Positions 46,952 to 54,578 of a stretch of 54,578 nt of DNA are shown here, one piece after another. The stretch is from assembly GCF_002386445.1 (NCBI RefSeq), contig NZ_DGIR01000001.1:1-54578 (forward strand), given 5' to 3'. This DNA comes from Pseudomonas sp. UBA4617. Its GTDB lineage: Bacteria; Pseudomonadota; Gammaproteobacteria; Pseudomonadales; Pseudomonadaceae. Position 1 is the first letter of the stretch; each line of letters starts with the position of its first letter. The notes beneath the pieces are model-generated. The model was not told where the DNA came from. It made no database searches and saw only the letters and a program-made list of their open reading frames with translations. Made by a program: the position numbers and the translations under genes.

Positions 46952-47931
46952 ATGCAACTGGGAATCATCGGGCTGGGCCGCATGGGCGGCAATATCGCAA
47001 GGCGCCTGATGCGCGCCGGCCACCGTACCGTGGTGCACGACCGCAGCCGTGAAGCCATCAGCACCTTGGAGGGCGAGGGTGCCCAAGGGGCGCACGACCT
47101 CGGGGCGCTGGTGCAGAAGCTCAAGGCACCGCGTGCAGTGTGGGTGATGCTGCCGGCCGGCGAGCCCACCGAGCAGACCATCGCGCAGCTGGCCGAGCTG
47201 CTGGAGCCGGGCGATGCGATCATCGACGGCGGCAATACCTTCTACAAGGACGATATGCGCCGGGCGGGCGAGCTGGCCAAGCGCGGGCTGCACTACCTGG
47301 ACGTGGGCACCTCCGGCGGTGTGTGGGGCCTGGAGCGTGGCTACTGCATGATGATCGGTGGCGAAAAGGACGTGTTCGAGCGCCTGGAGCCGCTGTTCAA
47401 GGCACTGGCCCCGGGCGTGGGCGACATCCCGCGTACCCATGGCCGCAGCGGCGAGTACCAGCGCGCCGAGCACGGCTACATCCATGCCGGCCCAGCCGGC
47501 GCCGGGCACTACGTGAAAATGGTGCACAACGGTATCGAGTACGGCTTGATGCAAGCCTATGCCGAAGGCTTCGACCTGCTGCGCAGCAAGGGTGGCAACG
47601 AACTGCCCGAGGACCAGCGCTTTGACCTGGACGTGGCCGAAATCGCCGAAGTGTGGCGGCGTGGCAGCGTAGTCACCTCGTGGTTGCTCGACCTGACCGC
47701 CGATGCCCTGGTGGCCGACCCTCAACTGGCGCAGTTCAGTGGCTCGGTGTCGGACAGCGGTGAAGGCCGCTGGACTATCGATGCCGCGGTCGAGCAGGCA
47801 GTGCCGGTACCAGTGTTGTCCAGCGCCCTGTTCGCCCGCTTCCGCTCGCGCCAGCAGCAGGGCACCTACGGTGACAAGATCCTCTCGGCCATGCGCCTGG
47901 GCTTCGGCGGCCACATCGAGAAGAAAGGCGA

Positions 47932-47935
<4 letters not shown>
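46952..47935 (+). CDS. gnd: 6-Phosphogluconate dehydrogenase, short (YqeC/GndA) type
   Basis: The enzyme decarboxylates 6-phosphogluconate to ribulose 5-phosphate. The 327-residue protein is the short form (usual Gnd is about 470 residues) and this branch often prefers NAD. It starts with MQLGIIGLGRMGGNIARRL (dinucleotide motif), then DGGNTFYKDD, a substrate-binding GTSGGVWGLERGYCMMIGG and the catalytic-lysine region HYVKMVHNGIEYGLMQAYAEG. I chose ATG 46952 because the nucleotide-binding fold begins there; AAGGGGAG lies about 10 bases upstream. A GGAACTT hexamer at 46835-46841 could be an ECF-sigma -35 but has no good -10. It overlaps zwf by four bases. Confidence 0.93.
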
Positions 47936-49437
<1,502 letters not shown>

Positions 49438-49453
49438 AATATTGCTCAAGCGT

Positions 49454-49557
49454 GTGCCGGCCCTTTCGCGGGTAAACACGCTCCCACAGGTGCACCGATG
49501 GGCTTCAGGGCTGCGGTGTTCCTGTGGGAGCGGGTTTACCCGCGAAAGGGCCGGCAC
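49454..49557. repeat. Paired REP (BIME-like) element between zwf and the GH15 gene
   Basis: Two 37-base arms (49454-49490 and 49521-49557) are reverse complements with a single mismatch and are separated by 30 bases. The arms contain GCCCTTTCGCGGGTAAAC and CTCCCACAGG, a sequence pair very common in P. putida intergenic regions. It could end the gnd-zwf transcript or protect its 3' end. Confidence 0.85.
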
Positions 49558-49581
49558 AGGCGAACAGACAAAGGAACAACA

Positions 49582-51378
49582 ATGCCTGCCCACATCGAAG
49601 ACTACGCCCTGCTGGGCAACTGCCGCAGCGCCGCCCTGGTCAGCCGCGATGGTTCGCTCGACTGGCTGTGCCTGCCACGCTTCGACGCCCCGGCAGTCTT
49701 CGCCGCCCTGCTGGGCAACGAAGAAAACGGCCGTTGGCGCCTGGCCCCCAGCGACCCGGTGCAGCACAGCAACCGTCGCTACCTGGATGACACCCTGGTG
49801 CTGGAGACCACCTGGGTGACGGCCACCGGCCGGGCTCGGGTGCTCGACTTCATGCCATTGGGCGAGGTCAACTCGGTGGTGCGCATCGTCGAGGGCCTGG
49901 CGGGTGAAACCAACTTCGAGATGGACCTGGTCATGCGCTTCGATTATGGCCGCAGCGTACCCTGGGTCGAGCGTGTGGCACCGCTCACGCTCAGCGCCGT
50001 GGCCGGGCCTGATCGCCTGGTCCTGGCGGCGACAGTGGCACCGCACGCGCGTGACCACCACACGGTGGCCCGCTTCCGGGTCGGTGCGGGCCAGCGGCAG
50101 GTGTTCAGCCTGCGTCACCAGCCATCGCACCTACCGGTGGAGCCGGACTGCGACATCGACGATGCCCTGAAAGGCACCATCGACCAGTGGCAGGCTTTCG
50201 CGGCCCGCTGTCCCGAGGTCGGCCCCTACAGTGCCCTGGTGCGCCGTTCGCTGCTGACCCTCAAGGCCATGACATACGCCCCCACCGGCGGCATCGTCGC
50301 TGCGGTCACCACATCGCTGCCCGAGCGCATCGGCCACGAACGCAACTGGGACTATCGGTTCTGCTGGCTGCGCGATGCCACCATGACCCTGTTGGCGTTC
50401 ATGAACCTGGGTTACTTCGACGAAGCCCAGGCCTGGCGTGAATGGCTGCTGCGCTCGGTGGCGGGCAACCCCGAACAGATGCAGATCATGTATGGCCTGG
50501 CCGGTGAGCGCGACCTGCAGGAATACACCCTGCCGTGGCTGGCCGGCTACGAGCATTCGCAGCCCGTGCGCGTGGGCAATGCGGCCTCGACGCAGACCCA
50601 GCTCGATATCTACGGTGAACTCGCCGATGCCATGGCCCAGGCCATCAACGGCGGCTTGCCGCGCCACCCGCGCAGCGCCGCCATCGCCCGGCTGATCCTG
50701 CCTTACCTCGAGCGCATCTGGCGCGAGCCGGACGAAGGCATCTGGGAAGTGCGCGGTGGCCGGCAGCAGTTCGTGCATTCCAAGGTCATGGCCTGGGTGG
50801 CCTTCGACCGCGCCGCGGGGCTGGCCGACACTACCGAGGAAGGCCGCGAGCGTGGCCAGCATTATCGCCAGGTGGCCGAACAGATTCGTCGCGAAGTATG
50901 TGAACAGGGCCTGGATGCCAGTGGCCAGTATTTCGTCCAGGCCTATGGCTCGAGCGAAATGGACGCCAGCTTGTTGCAGATTGCCCTGACCGGCTTCCTG
51001 CCGGTGGATGATCCGCGCTTTTTGCGCACCCTGGAGCAGATCGAACAGCGCCTGCTGAAGCATGGCCTGCTGCTGCGCTACGACAGTGACAGCTGCAGTG
51101 ACGGCCTGACGCCGGGCGAGGGCACCTTCCTGGTGTGCTCGTTCTGGCTGGCCGATGTGTATGTGCTGCTGGGCCGCCAGGCCCAGGCCCAGGCCCTGTA
51201 CCAACGCCTGACCGGCCTGTGCAACGACCTCGGCCTGCTGGCCGAGCAGTACGACCCGGTCGGCCAGCGCATGCTCGGCAACTTCCCGCAGGCGTTCAGC
51301 CATATCGGTATCATCAACACCGCGCTGAACCTGCACCGGGCCCAGTGCCCGGTACGGGACCGGGCGACCCGGCGTTAA
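49582..51378 (+). CDS. Glycoside hydrolase family 15 protein (glucoamylase or trehalase type)
   Basis: The 598-residue protein has an N-terminal beta-sandwich (MPAHIEDYALLGNCRSAALVSRDGSLDWLCLPRFDAPAVF) and an (alpha/alpha)6 barrel. ERIGHERNWDYRFCWLRDATMTLLA (about 248-272) and EGIWEVRGGRQQFVHSKVMAWVAFDRA with a catalytic Glu are GH15 signatures, as is GEGTFLVCSFWLADVY (second Glu, about 513-528). AAGGAA precedes ATG 49582. No signal peptide is seen, so it acts in the cytoplasm. GH15 includes glucoamylases and bacterial trehalases; both substrates are produced by genes in this window. Its glucose product would feed zwf and gnd next door. Confidence 0.85.
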   Translation: MPAHIEDYALLGNCRSAALVSRDGSLDWLCLPRFDAPAVFAALLGNEENGRWRLAPSDPVQHSNRRYLDDTLVLETTWVTATGRARVLDFMPLGEVNSVVRIVEGLAGETNFEMDLVMRFDYGRSVPWVERVAPLTLSAVAGPDRLVLAATVAPHARDHHTVARFRVGAGQRQVFSLRHQPSHLPVEPDCDIDDALKGTIDQWQAFAARCPEVGPYSALVRRSLLTLKAMTYAPTGGIVAAVTTSLPERIGHERNWDYRFCWLRDATMTLLAFMNLGYFDEAQAWREWLLRSVAGNPEQMQIMYGLAGERDLQEYTLPWLAGYEHSQPVRVGNAASTQTQLDIYGELADAMAQAINGGLPRHPRSAAIARLILPYLERIWREPDEGIWEVRGGRQQFVHSKVMAWVAFDRAAGLADTTEEGRERGQHYRQVAEQIRREVCEQGLDASGQYFVQAYGSSEMDASLLQIALTGFLPVDDPRFLRTLEQIEQRLLKHGLLLRYDSDSCSDGLTPGEGTFLVCSFWLADVYVLLGRQAQAQALYQRLTGLCNDLGLLAEQYDPVGQRMLGNFPQAFSHIGIINTALNLHRAQCPVRDRATRR

Positions 51379-51413
51379 CGACATGCGATGGCTGGCATGC
51401 CTTTGCCGGGCGG

Positions 51414-52256
51414 CTAGAGCAAACCCCAACGTTTCAGAAAGAACCGTGTCATACCGGCAAAAGGGCGGTCTGCACCGGCCTGGGTTCGTATGCGCAGCAA
51501 GAAATCACGCTGGCGCTCGGCAGTAAAGCCACCTTCCTGAAAAAGTAATACCAGCGTCTCCAGCGTTTCGTAGGCATTCCACCGCAGGCGCAGCAATTCC
51601 TGGCGGTTCAACCCGAGCACGTCCTCTGCAGCTTTCACCGCTCTGCCGGATTGACTGGATCCGGTTACGGCGACCAACCAGACTTCGCGTGTTTCCGGGA
51701 TGGCTTTCCAGGCAAAGAGCTGTTCAGGGTCGGCGACGTACGGGTTGATGAGTTCAGCGTCTTCCTGAGCGTAGAGTCGTGCCACTGCAGCATCTGTGGT
51801 GGTGACTGGATCGGGGCAGATAGTCTGCAAGAGGGATTTCAGCTCCGCGCCGTCGGTGGGCAGGGTCAACGGCACTGTAGGCGGCGCGAGCCTTGGGCCC
51901 TGCACCGGAAACGTATCGCCTTTATAGGTCTGGTTGCAGATTTGGCAGCTGAACGTGTAGTTGTCGTAGCAATACGCCAGCCACCAGTACTGGCTTTTGG
52001 GTCGGAAGTGTTCGACGTCGCCATGCGCTACCACCGCAGTGTCCGCTTCACAGTAGATGCACTTGTTGTAGGACTCGGCCTTGAGTTGCGGCTTGGCGCG
52101 GCCCCAGACCTGACGGTTCTTGGGCCTGAAATTGACCGTTCCCGTATGGCCATCGTCCTGGTAGTACTGCACCAGGTTGTTGAGTTTGGTTTCCAGTTGA
52201 GTTCCGGTGAAGCCCTTTAATTTTGCGGCGGAGCGAGTGCGCGAAACCTTGATCAT
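51414..52256 (-). CDS. ptuB: Septu-like HNH endonuclease (PtuB)
   Basis: The 280-residue protein has an HNH nuclease core typical of PtuB and the retron-Ec78 HNH family: CIYCEAD (about 69-75), HGDVEHFRPKSQYWWLAYCYDNYTFSCQICNQTYKGDTFP. Two CxxC pairs would bind zinc, His in VEHFRPK is the catalytic general base, and Asn follows the second pair. ATG 52256 overlaps the ATPase gene stop by four bases; an in-frame start 141 bases upstream lies inside the ATPase gene. In Septu, PtuA and PtuB form a complex that cleaves nucleic acid when phage is sensed. The C-terminal half (about 120-280) is poorly conserved and may bind PtuA. Confidence 0.85.
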   Translation of the reverse strand: MIKVSRTRSAAKLKGFTGTQLETKLNNLVQYYQDDGHTGTVNFRPKNRQVWGRAKPQLKAESYNKCIYCEADTAVVAHGDVEHFRPKSQYWWLAYCYDNYTFSCQICNQTYKGDTFPVQGPRLAPPTVPLTLPTDGAELKSLLQTICPDPVTTTDAAVARLYAQEDAELINPYVADPEQLFAWKAIPETREVWLVAVTGSSQSGRAVKAAEDVLGLNRQELLRLRWNAYETLETLVLLFQEGGFTAERQRDFLLRIRTQAGADRPFAGMTRFFLKRWGLL

Positions 52257-53581
52257 GGCTCGCTCTCTAGGTTTTTTGTGATGGCTGTGAGCTTGCTTGG
52301 CGATATCCTGGTTTTGCGCTTGTTCTTGAGCAATGAAGTTTTGAGGCTGCGGATCAACTCGGCTTGCTCTTTTGCATAGTGCGGCATGACGTCCCATTCG
52401 GGGGCGTCGTTCAAGATGCTCTGCAGCGCTTTCAACTGCGCGGCTTCCTGCTTGTTGAGCGAGTCTTTGAGGCTGAGTTCTCTGACTGCGTTGCGAGTCT
52501 TTTCGATTTCGACTGATTCCAGCGAGTCCAGACCGAACATGGGGCTCATCAGCAGTTGATGAAGCATCATCTTGCGCGGTTCGCCGACGAACGGGACCAG
52601 GGTAGGTGTTGCCGCTGAACCTTCTCTTCGGATGACATAGAGTTCACCTTCACCGCTTTGCTGTGCCGTGAGTGCCGAGTGCGTGGTGGCGATGAACTGG
52701 AAGTTCGGCAGGGTGCTGGAGAGAAACTCGACCAGATGACGCCGCCATACCGGATGCAGGTGCAGATCGATTTCGTCGATCAGCAGCACCCCGCGCGTGC
52801 CGAGCGGGTTCTTGCGGTCGGGAAAGGTTTCGGTAATCCGGTACAGTAGATCGCCACACCAGGCGGCCATGTTCTGGTAACCGTCGGAAAGCTGGTTGAG
52901 TGGTATTTCGCCATCTGCCGTGTTGAAAATGATCTGCCGCGTGGCCCGGTCAATGCGCGAGAACTGCATGCCGGGTAGAAGCTTGTCGAGCGCCTCATTG
53001 AGCGCACCCATCATCGACGACAGGCCTTTGCGGTAATCGAGGTCCATTACCCACTGTTCAAGTGACACCAAGCTGGCGTCTGGCGAAAACATGGTCGCCA
53101 TGCCTTGCGCCCGTGGTACCCGTGAGCGTTCATCGGGGAACGTGGAGCGCATGTTGGTCACCGGTGGCCGACGGGAAACACCGTAAGCCAGGACAAAGTA
53201 GTTGCGATCAGCTTTGGCAATCGCGGCATCCAGCGCTTCCAGCGAGGCATGGTTGTTGGCGAAAATCTTGCGGATTCCGTCGCCACGGTTGATTTCCAGC
53301 GCTATCTCTCGGGTTTCGCCCTTGGCGGTAACAAGCGTTCCTTCAATACGGCATTTGTTCGCGCCATTTCTGATCCATGAATCAGGGGTGCCGAGCAGTT
53401 CAGGAAGGGCATCGCTGCCTGCCAGCAGCAATGCAATCGCTCGCAGCACCGAACTTTTGCCGCAGCCGTTTTCGCCAAGTAGCAAAGTCCAGCGACGCGT
53501 TCCGCCGACACTGGCATGGAAGTCCAGGTCCAGGGACTTGATCGAACGGACATCGCGCAACGCGATTCGCACCAGATACAT
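52253..53581 (-). CDS. ptuA: Septu-like AAA/ABC-type ATPase (PtuA)
   Basis: The 442-residue ATPase has LLLGENGCGKSSVLRAIALLL (Walker A 36-43), an ABC-like signature LSDGYQN (231-237), VLLIDEIDLHLHP (Walker B 265-272) and a switch His in ATTHSAL (H301). This is the AAA15/AAA21, OLD-like arrangement found in PtuA. It is the first gene of a two-gene operon with ptuB, the pair known as Septu. No reverse transcriptase or retron RNA lies upstream, so it is not a retron-type system. The operon sits between GH15 and the RutR-like gene, and its codon use is slightly less GC-rich. Other OLD-family nucleases are possible, but the HNH partner makes Septu the best call. Confidence 0.85.
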   Translation of the reverse strand: MYLVRIALRDVRSIKSLDLDFHASVGGTRRWTLLLGENGCGKSSVLRAIALLLAGSDALPELLGTPDSWIRNGANKCRIEGTLVTAKGETREIALEINRGDGIRKIFANNHASLEALDAAIAKADRNYFVLAYGVSRRPPVTNMRSTFPDERSRVPRAQGMATMFSPDASLVSLEQWVMDLDYRKGLSSMMGALNEALDKLLPGMQFSRIDRATRQIIFNTADGEIPLNQLSDGYQNMAAWCGDLLYRITETFPDRKNPLGTRGVLLIDEIDLHLHPVWRRHLVEFLSSTLPNFQFIATTHSALTAQQSGEGELYVIRREGSAATPTLVPFVGEPRKMMLHQLLMSPMFGLDSLESVEIEKTRNAVRELSLKDSLNKQEAAQLKALQSILNDAPEWDVMPHYAKEQAELIRSLKTSLLKNKRKTRISPSKLTAITKNLESEP

Positions 53582-53786
53582 CGTGAGGTCCTTCCAGTTC
53601 TGTAGGCGTATCAGTCATCTTGAAAGGCGACTGTCTGTTGGCGAGGGGGCTTGGGCAATGATCAACGTCATGCCTGTCAGCAATCAAGGTGGCGCTCATT
53701 TTAGCAGTTGCGAGAAGCTACCCGAACCGAGTATCAAGGCTTTTCACACAGAGCCTTGCGCAAACACCATTCGGCACGGAGCACCC

Positions 53787-53891
53787 ATGGGTATTCGCGG
53801 TACAGACCGGCAGATCGGCAACATCGAGTTCAATGTCAGCGTCATCGACCCGGACGGCTATGAACTGGCGGTGTGGACGGCCCAAGCCTGA
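53787..53891 (+). CDS. 34-residue ORF coupled to the TetR gene, possible remnant of a VOC-type protein
   Basis: The ORF (MGIRGTDRQIGN...) starts at 53787 behind GGAG at a 5-base distance and stops at 53889-53891, overlapping the next ATG as TGATG. It ends IDPDGYELAVWTAQA. VIDPDGYELAVW resembles the last strand of glyoxalase/VOC proteins, so it may be the 3' end of a gene that lost its front part when the Septu genes arrived, or a true short leader ORF. Its good ribosome site and the coupling suggest that it is translated. Confidence in function is low. Confidence 0.5.
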   Translation: MGIRGTDRQIGNIEFNVSVIDPDGYELAVWTAQA

Positions 53892-54511
53892 TGGCCAACC
53901 ACAAGATCGAAATCCGCCGACGCAACATCGGCAAGATCCTGCAGGCGGCGGAAAAGGTATTTGCCGAAAAGGGCTACGGCGCCACCTCGATGGGCGATAT
54001 TGCCGAGCAGGCCGAGTTGCCGCGTTCCAACCTGCATTATTACTTCAGCACCAAGGACGACCTGTTCCGTGCGGTGTTGCAGGATCTGCTGGAAGTGTGG
54101 AAACAGGACGCGCTGTGCTTCGAGAACTTCGACGACCCGCGCGTGGTACTGACCAGTTATATCCGCGCCAAGATGGGCCATTCACGCTCACGCCCGCTGG
54201 GTTCGAAGATCTGGGCCGAGGAGATGCTGCACGGGGCGCCGGTGCTGGGGGCGGACCTGGCGGAAAGCCTGGTGCCCTGGGCCAAACTGAAGGAGGCCAA
54301 GATCCGTCGTTGGGTAGAAGAGGGGCGCATCCTGGCGGTGGAGCCTTCGGCGCTGCTGTACATGATCTGGGCCTCGACCCAGCACTATGCCGACTTTGGT
54401 TACCAGGTCGAGCTGCTCAATGGTGGCGAGGCGTTGTCGGACATGGCGTTCGAGAATGCGGTGCAGACGGTGACTTGCGTGATTCTGCGGGGGATCGGGC
54501 TGGAGCCTTGA
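53891..54511 (+). CDS. TetR-family regulator, RutR-like
   Basis: The 206-residue protein has an N-terminal TetR helix-turn-helix (ILQAAEKVFAEKGYGATSMGDIAEQAELPRSNLHYYFSTKDDLFRAVL, about 15-62). The C-terminal domain contains MIWASTQHYADF (about 157-168), which I recall as identical in E. coli RutR, the pyrimidine-sensing regulator. SKIWAEEMLHGAPVL also fits that branch. It probably controls pyrimidine or related catabolism; such genes may lie to the right of the window. I chose ATG 53891 because it overlaps the stop of the small upstream ORF; an in-frame ATG at 53873 is inside that ORF. Confidence 0.85.
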   Translation: MANHKIEIRRRNIGKILQAAEKVFAEKGYGATSMGDIAEQAELPRSNLHYYFSTKDDLFRAVLQDLLEVWKQDALCFENFDDPRVVLTSYIRAKMGHSRSRPLGSKIWAEEMLHGAPVLGADLAESLVPWAKLKEAKIRRWVEEGRILAVEPSALLYMIWASTQHYADFGYQVELLNGGEALSDMAFENAVQTVTCVILRGIGLEP

Positions 54512-54545
54512 TGGGCAAAGCCTGGTTTGCGCCGGCAGTGTAGGA

Positions 54546-54571
54546 GCGGCCTTGCGTCGCGAAAGGGCCGC
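54546..54571. repeat. REP element at the right edge
   Basis: GCGGCCTTGCGTCGCGAAAGGGCCGC is a short imperfect palindrome with GCGGCC and GGCCGC ends, the usual core of a P. putida intergenic REP. It lies 34 bases after the TetR stop. Confidence 0.75.
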
Positions 54572-54578
54572 AGAGCGG

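Noticed and set aside
52253..53786. Retron (reverse transcriptase with Septu effectors)
   Set aside because: No reverse transcriptase gene or structured ncRNA candidate was seen near the PtuAB-like pair.

Overview
The window is from a fluorescent Pseudomonas, most likely of the P. putida group. The evidence is the high-GC codon use, the REP-type hairpins of the kind common in P. putida, a PrrF iron small RNA, and the order liu genes / acyl-CoA synthetase / glgE-treS-glgB / glgX-treY-malQ-treZ-glgA / gnd-zwf, which I recall as the arrangement in P. putida. That recollection was not checked by search.

Layout. (1) 1-4230: the edge of a nonribosomal peptide cluster: the 5' end of an NRPS, a SyrP-like hydroxylase, an MbtH-like protein and a diaminobutyrate-type aminotransferase. 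They diverge around a palindromic Fur-like site, which points to a siderophore. (2) 4250-9354: a catabolic operon (SDR, ACS-family transporter, split transketolase) with a divergent LysR regulator. (3) 9600-12834: a Bcr/CflA transporter, an unusual sigma-region-4/FecR-N fusion, the PrrF small RNA with its Fur box, a DUF6124/DUF3077-like protein and an S24-type repressor. (4) 12983-20447: liuABCD (leucine/isovalerate catabolism) diverging from an acyl-CoA synthetase, with two LiuR-like palindromes between them. (5) 20463-41572: the trehalose/alpha-glucan block. glgE-treS/mak-glgB runs rightward behind a possible AlgU promoter. glgA-treZ-malQ-treY-DUF2934-glgX runs leftward. An autotransporter barrel and an EEP hydrolase lie between the two operons. 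(6) 42428-46538: a type VI secretion accessory island with a wrecked vgrG, three PoNi-type immunity genes and a PAAR protein. (7) 46581-51378: a small coiled-coil protein, gnd, zwf and a GH15 enzyme. (8) 51414-53581: a two-gene Septu-like (PtuAB) anti-phage system. (9) 53787-54511: a 34-codon ORF coupled to a RutR-like TetR regulator, then a REP element at the edge.

How the genes work together. TreS with its maltokinase domain converts trehalose to maltose and then maltose 1-phosphate. GlgE polymerises this and GlgB branches the product, while GlgA gives a second route to linear glucan. GlgX, MalQ and TreY/TreZ take glucan back to malto-oligosaccharides and trehalose. GH15, Zwf and Gnd could feed released glucose into the pentose phosphate and Entner-Doudoroff routes. 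Region 1 and region 3 share an iron theme (three Fur-like sites). Regions 6 and 8 are the accessory competition and defence parts, and they hold most of what is unusual. The window has no rRNA or tRNA gene and no CRISPR array that I could see.
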